From Planctobacterium marinum (GTDB taxonomy: Bacteria; Pseudomonadota; Gammaproteobacteria; Enterobacterales; Alteromonadaceae): a DNA stretch of 64,000 nt. Both the position numbers and the translations under genes were made by a program. The stretch is from NCBI RefSeq assembly GCF_036322805.1, contig NZ_AP027272.1, positions 3,410,001-3,474,000 of the forward strand. The letters run 5' to 3'. Under the pieces are notes generated by a model. That model worked only from the letters and a program-made list of their open reading frames with translations, made no database searches and was not told where the DNA came from. Positions 38,985 through 48,353 of this stretch are shown here, piece by piece (within the stretch, counting starts at the first letter, position 1; the number at the start of each line of letters is the position of its first letter).

Positions 38985-39236
38985 ATGAGCATAGTCCTTA
39001 TAGTTGCATTTTGTTTTATATCTGCCTTCTTTGCAGCGATTTATTACTATCGATTAGTTACCAGTGTGTATGGCTCAATTTTTGATGTCTCAGACTCAAC
39101 CAATTTTTTGCAAGTAGTTGTATTAAATACTGAAAGTGTCTTAACGAGTCAGCAGTTAAAGCTAAGAAAATTGGCCTTGTTGTGGTGCTCGGTTTTGGCT
39201 CTATTGCTAATATTTTCGAGCTTCATTAATAATTAA
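38985..39236 (+). CDS. Integron cassette 3: small membrane protein
   Basis: 83 aa with hydrophobic helices at about residues 2-20 and 63-80 separated by a polar loop. The ATG follows an aaaagga stretch rather closely. Not recognised. Confidence 0.65.
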   Translation: MSIVLIVAFCFISAFFAAIYYYRLVTSVYGSIFDVSDSTNFLQVVVLNTESVLTSQQLKLRKLALLWCSVLALLLIFSSFINN

Positions 39237-39264
39237 CACTGTACTAGAGGAAAACGCTGATGGC

Positions 39265-39367
39265 ACCTAACAAGAAAATTTAAACATGGACAAATACCCG
39301 TTGGCTGGCCTTCGTTCCTCAGGCAGTATAGCCAACAAGTATTTGCCCTTTAATTTAGACGTTAGTT
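39265..39367 (+). repeat. attC site 3
   Basis: R'' ACCTAAC, R' GTTAGTT, 103 bp; main subtype with CGTTGGCTGGCCTTCG and CAGTATAGCCAACAAG. Confidence 0.95.
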
Positions 39368-39380
39368 GTCAGTCCATTCT

Positions 39381-39764
39381 ATGAGCAACCATTTTCAAGT
39401 TTCATTTATTTCAGTGATGTTGGTACTTGTTATGTATTTTGCATTTCAATCCTTCTTGGTTAAGGAAAAAGCTGCTGAATTTGGGAATGGAATAAAATGT
39501 CCACACGGAGCACTATGTGATTTTCGGTGCAATAGCCAAGCTATTGAGTTAAGAGCAAACGATGTTGTAATTTTCAAAAGTGAAAAGTATAACATTGAAG
39601 ACTTCATCAATAGATTGCAAAACGCAAACTTGGTATGCGATACGCATTTTATAAATATATACTCCGAAAAAGGTATAACCCACGGTAAAGTATTAGCTCT
39701 GTCTGACAGACTTAATTTTTTGTTTCCGAATGCACAAATTAGTTGGGGCAATAAAGACAACTAA
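39381..39764 (+). CDS. Integron cassette 4: single-span protein with ExbD-like C-terminal domain
   Basis: 127 aa from the ATG at 39381. One N-terminal membrane helix, then a soluble domain with alternating strand/helix pattern (DVVIFKSEKYNIEDFINRLQ, THGKVLALSDRLNFLFP) that is reminiscent of the periplasmic domain of ExbD/TolR proteins, though the resemblance is weak. Extra cysteines (CPHGALCDFRC) are unlike ExbD. The stop lies in attC4 R''. Confidence 0.7.
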   Translation: MSNHFQVSFISVMLVLVMYFAFQSFLVKEKAAEFGNGIKCPHGALCDFRCNSQAIELRANDVVIFKSEKYNIEDFINRLQNANLVCDTHFINIYSEKGITHGKVLALSDRLNFLFPNAQISWGNKDN

Positions 39765-39861
39765 CAAGAAAATTTAAAACTGGACAAATACCCGTTGGCT
39801 GGCCTTCGTTCCTCAGGCAGTATAGCCAACAACTATTTGCCCTTTAATTTAGTAGTTATAT
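39759..39861 (+). repeat. attC site 4
   Basis: R'' AACTAAC matches the TTAGTT start of cassette 4; R' GTTATAT. 103 bp, nearly identical to sites 3 and 6 in the arms. Confidence 0.95.
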
Positions 39862-39875
39862 TTACAGAGGAAATT

Positions 39876-40193
39876 TTGAAAAATAGTGTTCTTTTGATAT
39901 GCATTGCTTCTGTTATCGCTGGATGCAAAAGTACAAGTAGTGGAAAATTGACTCAACAAAAAGAAGCCGCTAGAAAATTTCAGCAGCAGATGCTTTTGCC
40001 AGAGCTGCAAAAAAAAGATCTTCAACGGTATGTTAGTCTTTTTGGGTTAAGCAGTTGTAGTGAGTTATTGCTTGAGGCAGCAAAAATAAACGTAACTCCA
40101 ACTAGTATCGAAGGTAAAAAAGTAACTATTGTAGCTCACACTGGAGAGAAAATGACGTTTAAATATCCCAAAAGTTGTCCTAAACAAACGTAA
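39876..40193 (+). CDS. Integron cassette 5: lipoprotein
   Basis: 105 aa from a TTG at 39876, preceded by acagaggaa. The start gives a clean lipoprotein signal (VLLICIASVIAGC, Cys17), supporting TTG over upstream codons inside attC4. Mature part is soluble and Lys/Gln-rich with one later Cys pair. No family recognised. Confidence 0.75.
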   Translation: MKNSVLLICIASVIAGCKSTSSGKLTQQKEAARKFQQQMLLPELQKKDLQRYVSLFGLSSCSELLLEAAKINVTPTSIEGKKVTIVAHTGEKMTFKYPKSCPKQT

Positions 40194-40310
40194 ATATAAC
40201 AATCGCATTAACTCGCTCACAGGCTCGCTGGGACAAATACTCGTTGGCTCTCCCTCGTGCCTCGGTCATTATAGCCAACAACTATTTGCCCGTTATGCGG
40301 GCCGTTAGGT
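40194..40310 (+). repeat. attC site 5
   Basis: R'' ATATAAC matching the cassette 5 start, R' GTTAGGT, 117 bp; longer because of a different left arm (CTCGCTCACAGGCTCGCTGG). Confidence 0.9.
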
Positions 40311-40621
40311 GTAATCAAATTAACCACTCTCGCTTACTTAAAACAACAACAGTCATATGCGTTGGTGCAACAATTTGTGCGGCGATTGTTGCTCCACAGG
40401 TTGAGGGATATAGTGACTTTGTTTCACTAATAGCTTTTGTCTCTTTGTCATTGTTTTTGCTGGTTTATTGTCTTTATGCTTTCAATGCCGGAGAAATAGA
40501 GGTAAGAGGTTTTGTTTCCAAAAAAGAAGAATCTCCAAAGCTTTACTGGTTTGGGATGCTCATATATTTGGTGTTTTCAGTAGCTATTTTATCCATTTCG
40601 TTTTATCAACAATACACCTAA
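40295..40621 (+). CDS. Integron cassette 6: membrane protein, start uncertain
   Basis: Three hydrophobic segments in the frame ending at 40621. No ATG, GTG or TTG follows the R' core in frame before the first helix; the nearest ATG (40295) lies inside attC5, so the annotated N-terminus would be partly attC-encoded. A non-standard start (ATT/ATA) inside the cassette is the alternative. Family unknown. Confidence 0.6.
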   Translation: MRAVRCNQINHSRLLKTTTVICVGATICAAIVAPQVEGYSDFVSLIAFVSLSLFLLVYCLYAFNAGEIEVRGFVSKKEESPKLYWFGMLIYLVFSVAILSISFYQQYT

Positions 40622-40718
40622 CAAGAAAATTTAAACTTGGACAAATACTCGTTGGCTGGCCTTCGTTCCTCAGGCAGTATAGCCAACAAGTCTTTGCCCT
40701 TTAATTTAGACGTTAGGC
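40616..40718 (+). repeat. attC site 6
   Basis: R'' ACCTAAC matching the cassette 6 start, R' GTTAGGC, 103 bp, main subtype. Confidence 0.95.
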
Positions 40719-40725
40719 ACCTACA

Positions 40726-41166
40726 ATGAAACCATTTACATACGTTCCATTTGTTTTTAGTTTTATTTTGTTGGTTTTCAATGTTAGTGCAGTTGAGGAT
40801 CAAACTTCATGGGATGAAAAGAAAATCATCTCACGTGAATTAGACAAAGCATTTAAGGAACTTTTGTCAGGTAATGCGGAAAAGGCAGCCAATATTCTCA
40901 AGCAAACATTAGAAAGCAGTCACCGAATATCCTCTACTGAGAAAATCGAGGTGTTGGGTAGAATCACAGAGTTTAGCTATATCGCAAAAAGTTATGATGA
41001 TGCAGTAAAATATGGAACAGAACTGTTTTATTTTTTGAATCAATTTGAAGACAAAAAAGAGTTACAAAGAGATTTGATCAAAAGAATTTGTTCCAGTAAA
41101 GATTGGCAAGCCACAAAAGAAAAATATACCGTACTGTGCGCTGAGAATATGGAGCTAATAGACTAA
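40726..41166 (+). CDS. Integron cassette 7: exported helical protein
   Basis: 146 aa with a signal peptide (cleavage near VSAVED). The mature part is charged and helical, with a spacing of residues (AFKELLSGNAEKAANILKQ and YDDAVKYGTEL) that looks like a tetratricopeptide-type pair. Two Cys near the C-terminus could form a disulfide. Not recognised. Confidence 0.75.
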   Translation: MKPFTYVPFVFSFILLVFNVSAVEDQTSWDEKKIISRELDKAFKELLSGNAEKAANILKQTLESSHRISSTEKIEVLGRITEFSYIAKSYDDAVKYGTELFYFLNQFEDKKELQRDLIKRICSSKDWQATKEKYTVLCAENMELID

Positions 41167-41172
41167 AGCGAT

Positions 41173-41274
41173 GCCTAACAAAGGCAATTAATCCGGACAA
41201 AAATCCATTGGCTCACCTTCGTCCCTCAGGCATTATAGCCAATAAATTTTCGCCGTTTATTGCGGCCGTTAGCT
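41173..41274 (+). repeat. attC site 7
   Basis: R'' GCCTAAC matching the cassette 7 start, R' GTTAGCT, 102 bp; arms diverge moderately (AATCCATTGGCTC and ATAGCCAATAAA). Confidence 0.93.
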
Positions 41275-41289
41275 ACACGGAGGTTGTTT

Positions 41290-42985
<1,696 letters not shown>

Positions 42986-43052
42986 TGAACACCTCTTTAT
43001 TAAGTGTAATGCTACCACTTAAAAGAGTGTTCGGGTTTAGTCTGCCACTACA

Positions 43053-43102
43053 CTCAGGCACTATTGCCAATAAGTTTTAGTCGTTTATTGCGGCCGTTAA
43101 GG
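43053..43102 (+). repeat. attC site 8, right half only
   Basis: CTCAGGCACTATTGCCAATAAG through GTTAAGG directly abuts the IS right end and aligns with the right half of attC7. The left half is missing, so it cannot fold into a recombination hairpin. Confidence 0.85.
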
Positions 43103-43108
43103 TAACCA

Positions 43109-43486
43109 ATGATTCAGAGTCATATGAACAATATAATTGAAATAGTTTTCAACTTGCTATTTGTATTATTTGGGGTCGTAATAAGTGTTATGTTTTGGGT
43201 AAAAGACAATAACACACCACTAAAAAGACTGGGTGTATCACTTCATTCTGTTTCTATATTGCTTTTGCTAGGAGGAGCTCTCGCAATAGGAGCTTATGGA
43301 TACTCTAGCTTCGCGCACTTACACACCTTTTGGGGGCTTATGCTGATCCCAATAGGTTCAATTCTGTTTAGTATTCGATTATTTTCTGGGCCTAAGATAT
43401 TTCACCTTGCACATATCTGGAATTTATTCTCGCTCGCTGTATGTTGGTTTATAGGTAGTATGGCTGTGAGTGGTGATTGGCTGTAG
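43109..43486 (+). CDS. Integron cassette 9: membrane protein
   Basis: 125 aa with four hydrophobic segments and two His-rich loops (FAHLHTFWG, FHLAHIWN). The ATG at 43109 follows taaggt. Not recognised. Its 3' attC is not recognisable as the main subtype. Confidence 0.75.
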   Translation: MIQSHMNNIIEIVFNLLFVLFGVVISVMFWVKDNNTPLKRLGVSLHSVSILLLLGGALAIGAYGYSSFAHLHTFWGLMLIPIGSILFSIRLFSGPKIFHLAHIWNLFSLAVCWFIGSMAVSGDWL

Positions 43487-43529
43487 CATTAATTTCGGGC
43501 TACTCTAATAAGCCAATTGAGTACGAGAC

Positions 43530-43586
43530 GGCTAAAGCTTAGCTCAGTTTCGCTTCGCTACGCAGTTTAACCAAACATTATCAGCC
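43530..43586 (+). repeat. Imperfect hairpin between cassettes 9 and 10 (possible attC relic)
   Basis: GGCT and AGCC outer pairs enclose roughly 10 of 16 matching positions around CAGTTTCGCTTCGCTACGC. Size and placement fit an eroded attC of another subtype, but the core sites are not recognisable. Confidence 0.4.
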
Positions 43587-43618
43587 TCCTATCGAGGCTT
43601 TAAGTAGCAAAGGAAGCA

Positions 43619-43879
43619 ATGCAGATATCCTACGAATTTGTGCCGCACTGGAAAGAAAAGTTGGTCTGCAAGTGTGCACAGGGCAATTTCATTTTGGATT
43701 ATGCAATGGGTTCACCGACGGTTTATTTACCTGCGAAAAATCGCTGGGAAACAGTTGCGCCGGATTGGTCTCATGAACACTGGGAATCAATTTATACTCA
43801 ACTCTCAGATTGGTGTTCTAAAAACAAAGTTGCTCTAGCCATTGATGCATATGCAGAGCACAAATTGGAAACGGAATAG
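43619..43879 (+). CDS. Integron cassette 10: small soluble protein
   Basis: 86 aa with AAAGGAAG 4 nt before the ATG. Rich in Trp (five) and acidic residues (WSHEHWESIYTQLSDWC), soluble, no signal peptide. It resembles small cassette proteins of unknown function; no family assigned. Confidence 0.7.
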   Translation: MQISYEFVPHWKEKLVCKCAQGNFILDYAMGSPTVYLPAKNRWETVAPDWSHEHWESIYTQLSDWCSKNKVALAIDAYAEHKLETE

Positions 43880-43881
43880 CT

Positions 43882-43907
43882 ACCTGACAAGCTGTACAAA
43901 GTGGACG
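43882..43907 (+). repeat. attC left-arm relic after cassette 10
   Basis: ACCTGACAAGCTGTACAAAG followed by TGGACG resembles the left arm of attC1 (AACAAGTCGGTTCAAAACGG). The right half is absent. Confidence 0.5.
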
Positions 43908-43952
43908 AAATAATGTTCTAAGCAAGTCTGAATTCAAAGGAAGAATTTAAAT

Positions 43953-44228
43953 ATGATAATTCTAAAATTATTGTTGTTAGCGGCTCTAATTTCTCTTGGA
44001 TTTTGGGCCTATATTGAGCTTACCTCGGGTGAAAATAGGTTTGGCTCAAGACATCACCCTGTTGGGGTTATAGTGTTATCAGGCTTTTTTGCAGTAGCAA
44101 TCTTTATAGATATTGTATTGTCGATTTTAGAGCCACACATCAAAAAGTATCCAAAGCTTCATACGCGACTGTACTCCGGTTTTTGGACCTTTTTATTAGG
44201 CCCTGTTAAGCAAACAGATGAAACATAG
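43953..44228 (+). CDS. Integron cassette 11: small membrane protein
   Basis: 91 aa with two hydrophobic helices (residues 3-22 and 39-60) separated by a polar loop and a basic C-terminal segment. Stop lies in the degenerate attC. Not recognised. Confidence 0.7.
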   Translation: MIILKLLLLAALISLGFWAYIELTSGENRFGSRHHPVGVIVLSGFFAVAIFIDIVLSILEPHIKKYPKLHTRLYSGFWTFLLGPVKQTDET

Positions 44229-44325
44229 CAAAAAATTTTAAACCTGGACGCTTACTCGCTGGCTCCCCCTCATTCTTCGGGTATTATAGCCAGCAAGGAA
44301 TCGCCCTTTAAATTAGCCGGTACAT
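44223..44325 (+). repeat. Degenerate attC after cassette 11
   Basis: 103 bp, arms close to attC2, but the cores read ACATAGC and GGTACAT instead of the RYYYAAC/GTTRRRY consensus, so recombination is probably lost. Confidence 0.85.
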
Positions 44326-44356
44326 ACCCAGAGTTATTATCACAAAAGGATGCATT

Positions 44357-45463
44357 GTGACCTTCTATACTGAGAAGCTGCTACTAATATTGGTTTCAGG
44401 ATTAACTTTTTTCTCTTTGGTTGCGTGCAATGGTAAAGGGGAAGTCGATCTTGAATCATTCGTTCAAGCTGAGATAACTAGTTTTTTAAATGAAGAAAAG
44501 GCTCAAGTTGCTTCTATTGCGATAGTCAGCAATGGCAAAATTTACCAAAATCACTTTGGTAAGTTGGGTGATGGAGTAAGCCCAAACAACCAAACCGTTT
44601 ACGAACTGGCATCTATAACCAAAACTTATACCGGCTTGGTTCTGGCCAAAGCGGTTCAGGATAAAAAAGTTGAGCTTGATGGGGATATAAGAGCCTACCT
44701 GGGAAACCACGAGTACAAAAACCTGGAACGTTTTGGTAAATATATCACTTTGCGTCATTTAGCGACTCATACTAGTGGCCTGCCTAAAGACTTTGCATAT
44801 AGCGAGGATGATGCTCAAAAAGGTCAAATCATTGAGCGCTTGTCTGCTTACTCAAAAGAAAAATTTTTCCACGACTTGAGCCGGTTTAAGCTCGAATCTG
44901 TACCGGGTGAAAACTTTCAATATTCCAATGCTGGTACTAAATTGACCGCTTACATCTTGGAGTCTGTGTATAACAAACCTTTTGATTCTTTAATAAATGA
45001 ATTCATAAAGGCTAAATCAGGAGAGCAGAACACAAGCTTTCAGCGAAGCCACCAGGGTTTGGATAATGTCACAACGGGGAGAAACCACCGGGGCGAAGCA
45101 ATGCCCTTACTCAGTCCCTATTCATGGGCAGAGGGCGGGCTTACTTCCACAACAGAATCAATGACACATTATCTGCTTTATCAGCTCACATCTGAAAACC
45201 CAGAGGTGGCCCTATCCCATAACCTGCTTGCAGGGGATAGCTCAAATCATGGCACAGCGTTTTTCTGGAATACCTATAAATATGATTCTGAGGCGCAAAT
45301 GCTCTATCACAGTGGTGGCTCACTTGGTACTTCCAGTTGGTTAGCTATTTACCCTGAAAAACATATTGGCGTATTTATTGTTGCCAATGTATCAACGCGA
45401 GATTCACAAGGAAAACTCAATGAAATATCCAATAAAATCGTCGATAAAATTGGCGAAATGTGA
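44357..45463 (+). CDS. Integron cassette 12: class C beta-lactamase-fold serine hydrolase lipoprotein
   Basis: 368 aa from a GTG at 44357 (aaaagga upstream). Lipobox LVACN (Cys24). All three family motifs are readable: SxxK as SITK, YxN as YSN, and HSGG as the third (HxG) motif. Known relatives are penicillin-binding-protein-like esterases and peptidases as well as AmpC; the gene is far shorter on AmpC landmarks, so beta-lactam resistance is not implied. Confidence 0.85.
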   Translation: MTFYTEKLLLILVSGLTFFSLVACNGKGEVDLESFVQAEITSFLNEEKAQVASIAIVSNGKIYQNHFGKLGDGVSPNNQTVYELASITKTYTGLVLAKAVQDKKVELDGDIRAYLGNHEYKNLERFGKYITLRHLATHTSGLPKDFAYSEDDAQKGQIIERLSAYSKEKFFHDLSRFKLESVPGENFQYSNAGTKLTAYILESVYNKPFDSLINEFIKAKSGEQNTSFQRSHQGLDNVTTGRNHRGEAMPLLSPYSWAEGGLTSTTESMTHYLLYQLTSENPEVALSHNLLAGDSSNHGTAFFWNTYKYDSEAQMLYHSGGSLGTSSWLAIYPEKHIGVFIVANVSTRDSQGKLNEISNKIVDKIGEM

Positions 45464-45514
45464 CCAGCCGCTCAAGGGCCAACGCAAAACAACAGGCTTA
45501 TAGTCGCGCCTCGT

Positions 45515-45560
45515 GTATTATAGCAAGCGTGTATTTGCCCTTTAATTTTGATGCCATAGG
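45515..45560 (+). repeat. Degenerate attC right arm after cassette 12
   Basis: TATTATAGCAAGCGTGTATT followed by TGCCCTTTAATTTTGATG aligns with the right arm of the main subtype, but the R' core reads GCCATAG. Confidence 0.6.
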
Positions 45561-45577
45561 CCTTTTGAGTATTAAGC

Positions 45578-46267
45578 ATGGAAGAAAATAATTTTTTTAA
45601 ACTAGTCTGGCGTTTTAATGGATTACTTATTGCTGTTGCTGGCATGCTGGCAATCGCTTTACTTTTATTTGCTGCGTACCAAATTTTCAAAGATGTAACC
45701 AGAGATCACAATACTCATAATATTGTCAATATCGAAAAAAGTGCTGAAGTTGAGGAAAGCTGGAGGCTTGGTCATGTTACACATTTATCTGGTCACAAAG
45801 CACTAATGATTCCACTACACTCAGATCAAAACTTCGACCGCGGCTATTTTAGTAAGTCTTCTAACTCCACTCGCAATTACCTTTTCATAAATACTGAAAC
45901 CAATTCAAACGAATGGCTATTTGATCACACCAATTACCTTATTGAGAGTACCGAGCAATTGCGCATGGGGGATTACAATTCAAAAGACCCCGTTTTAGCA
46001 ATACTCTATTCTTTAGTTAAACTAGACTCAAATAGTGATAATCGTCTTACCCCTGGTGACTTAACCACTGTTGCAATTTCAAGACCTGATGGCTCAGGTT
46101 ACAAAGAGATATTAACAGACGTGGCACAGGTTTTAGGCAGCACTCTTTTGTCTGAAAATGAGCTATTTATAATCTATCAAATGAACGGTAAGTCTCTCAG
46201 TTCTACTCTTAAATTAAACAGCTTTGAACTTGCTAACACAAAAGAGTTGCCCAAGGTGGGTATTTAG
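45578..46267 (+). CDS. Integron cassette 13: single-span membrane-anchored protein
   Basis: 229 aa. One N-terminal membrane helix (about residues 14-36), then a large predicted periplasmic domain with no recognised fold; includes a segment DSNSDNRLTPGDLT that resembles an EF-hand-like calcium loop. The last recognisable cassette. Confidence 0.75.
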   Translation: MEENNFFKLVWRFNGLLIAVAGMLAIALLLFAAYQIFKDVTRDHNTHNIVNIEKSAEVEESWRLGHVTHLSGHKALMIPLHSDQNFDRGYFSKSSNSTRNYLFINTETNSNEWLFDHTNYLIESTEQLRMGDYNSKDPVLAILYSLVKLDSNSDNRLTPGDLTTVAISRPDGSGYKEILTDVAQVLGSTLLSENELFIIYQMNGKSLSSTLKLNSFELANTKELPKVGI

Positions 46268-46303
46268 CTAATACATTTAAAGTCAGACAAAACCCATTGG
46301 CTA
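46266..46303 (+). repeat. Terminal attC left-arm relic
   Basis: AGCTAAT, then AGACAAAACCCATTGGCT, aligns with the left arm of attC7. It marks the decayed end of the array. Confidence 0.5.
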
Positions 46304-46519
46304 TTTTTCATCTATCTTGGCTTGTATCCAAGGATTTCTGGTTCTCTATTGTGGCTTCTATATTCGATAAAACCTGACGATATTGAGGCAATAAGCGAAT
46401 TTTAATTGAATAAAGTACAAATTAGCATGATGGGTAGAGAATTTCTGACCTGATATACCAGAGAACAAACGCGCATCGAAGGGGCGCTCTGTGGTGTATA
46501 AACCTTGGGGAGAATTGAA

Positions 46520-47455
46520 ATGCAATACTTTCAGAATCTACTTTATGTTACTCATGGCGCCACTGATGAGACTGCTAGCCTTAAACAAGCGCTCAGTCTT
46601 GCAAGGAATAACTCTGCCTCACTGACTATCCTGATACTGAGCCCCGAACTACCTGAAAAATTTGCAGATGTACAAGACAAGTACGCAAGAAACCTCAAGT
46701 CAGAGGTGGAGTCTAGCATTCAGGAAGCTAAAGCGACTCTCAACATAGAAAAGACTGAGGTTAAACTCTCGATTGAGATAGCCTCAGACAAGATGCCCGC
46801 GATTAAAGTCATACAGTTGGTCCTCCAGAACGACTACGATCTCGTGCTCAAGGAAGCTGAGCAGCTTCACAGCAGGGGCGGCTTTAAAGCGATTGATATG
46901 GAATTGCTCAGACAGTGCCCGGTTCCGGTTTGGTTATCTCGCCCCATCACACAACATCGCAACGCGATCAAGGTAGCCGTAGCTATCGATCCCGATACGC
47001 AGGAAGCAGCAGCACAACACTTGTCAAAACGCATGTTGAAACTTGCACGCTCCTTGGCTGACAGTTGTAGCGGAACACTTTATATCGCATCTTGTTGGGA
47101 GTTAGAGTTCGAATCCTCTTTGCGAAATAGTCCATTTTATGGCGTTTCTGACAAAGAGGTGGATAACGCTGTTACTGAAGAGCGTGAAAGACATCGTATG
47201 GCATTGGATAATCTAATCACTGAGTCAGAAATCAGTGGTCAATTGCATGTTTGTCACCTCCAGGGAAAGCCTGATGATCTGATTTCTACTTTTGTGGAAG
47301 AACAAGGCATTGATATCTTAATCATGGGAACAGTGGCGCGCACTGGTATCGCAGGCTTCGTGACAGGAAATACCGCAGAGAACGTTATGCAAGCACTATC
47401 ATGCTCGCTACTTGCCCTAAAGCCAAATGGCTTTATATGCCCCATCAAAGCATAA
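46520..47455 (+). CDS. Tandem universal stress protein
   Basis: 311 aa from the ATG at 46520 (ggggagaa upstream). Two UspA domains, residues about 1-140 and 150-305; the second keeps the nucleotide-binding pattern GTVARTGIAGFVTGNTAE. UspE-like. It lies directly after the integron array and reads the same way, but no attC follows it. Confidence 0.88.
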   Translation: MQYFQNLLYVTHGATDETASLKQALSLARNNSASLTILILSPELPEKFADVQDKYARNLKSEVESSIQEAKATLNIEKTEVKLSIEIASDKMPAIKVIQLVLQNDYDLVLKEAEQLHSRGGFKAIDMELLRQCPVPVWLSRPITQHRNAIKVAVAIDPDTQEAAAQHLSKRMLKLARSLADSCSGTLYIASCWELEFESSLRNSPFYGVSDKEVDNAVTEERERHRMALDNLITESEISGQLHVCHLQGKPDDLISTFVEEQGIDILIMGTVARTGIAGFVTGNTAENVMQALSCSLLALKPNGFICPIKA

Positions 47456-47722
47456 ACTTCGGGTAGCCGTGCCATTCAACATGGGTTGAGCTTTTGCTTT
47501 ATCGCTATCCTGGCAGGTGCATTTCAGGTACCATCAAGTCAATTTGTGGGACATTTTCAGTATTCAATGCAGAAAATGCTGAACCGCTGTACCTCATCCG
47601 GGAGTAGCCCGGTTATTACAGGTTTGCTAATGGAATAGATGTCTGGTGCCTGGCAGCAACTCATTCTTTGCGATTTTAGCCAGGCACAACCAAGTCGTTA
47701 ACTGTCAGAAGGAGCTGCTGTT

Positions 47723-48199
47723 ATGAGAATAATCTGCTTTTTGTTATTCGTGTTTTCAATATCTGTGACAGCCGAATCAGCCAGTGATTTTAAGCAACTA
47801 AAGTCACTTGTCGGTCAATGGAAAAAACAAGGAAGTGATAATAATGACTTCTATATTTCATTTGAAAGCAGCGCTAATGGCACTGTGCTCGTTGAGAACT
47901 GGATTTATAAAGGCGTTTCGCACTCCCTCACTCTGTATCATCAGGATGGGCAGAGTTTACTGGCCACGCATTATTGCCCGCAGGGAAATCAGCCGAGATT
48001 AAAACTTCAACAATCCAATAACCCCAACCTTATTTCTTTTGAATTCCTGGATGTGACAAATCTTAAAAGCCCAACAGATAGTCACCAACACTCACTTTCG
48101 TTTGAGTTTTTAGATGAGAACACCCTTGTAAGGAATGAGAGTTACAATAAAGACGGTAAACTAACCCCTTCGCATCTAAATTTAGTCAGGCAGCAATAG
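47723..48199 (+). CDS. Exported protein of unknown function
   Basis: 158 aa with a signal peptide (cleavage near TAESA). The mature part starts FKQLKSLVGQWKKQG and is strand-rich, the pattern of a small beta-barrel (DUF1579/nitrobindin-like), but I cannot assign a family. A GGAG site precedes the ATG. Confidence 0.7.
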   Translation: MRIICFLLFVFSISVTAESASDFKQLKSLVGQWKKQGSDNNDFYISFESSANGTVLVENWIYKGVSHSLTLYHQDGQSLLATHYCPQGNQPRLKLQQSNNPNLISFEFLDVTNLKSPTDSHQHSLSFEFLDENTLVRNESYNKDGKLTPSHLNLVRQQ

Positions 48200-48353
48200 T
48201 GTCATTGCAGCTCATGTACGATTAAAAAGTTCCCGCCATCGACTTGTAAATGAAGTAAAGCGTCGATAACGGTTGCCAGCATATTAAGTTGCTTTTTACT
48301 AAACTAAGTAAGTTAAAATAACTATCGAAGCACACTAAAATAAGGAACTATCA

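Noticed and set aside
38443-41274. Regularly spaced repeats that could be taken for a CRISPR array
   Set aside because: The repeats are about 103 bp with internal inverted arms and GTTRRRY cores, and the spacers between them contain ORFs; these are attC sites.
46520-47455. Universal stress protein as a further integron cassette
   Set aside because: No attC follows it, and its base composition and codon use look like core genes.
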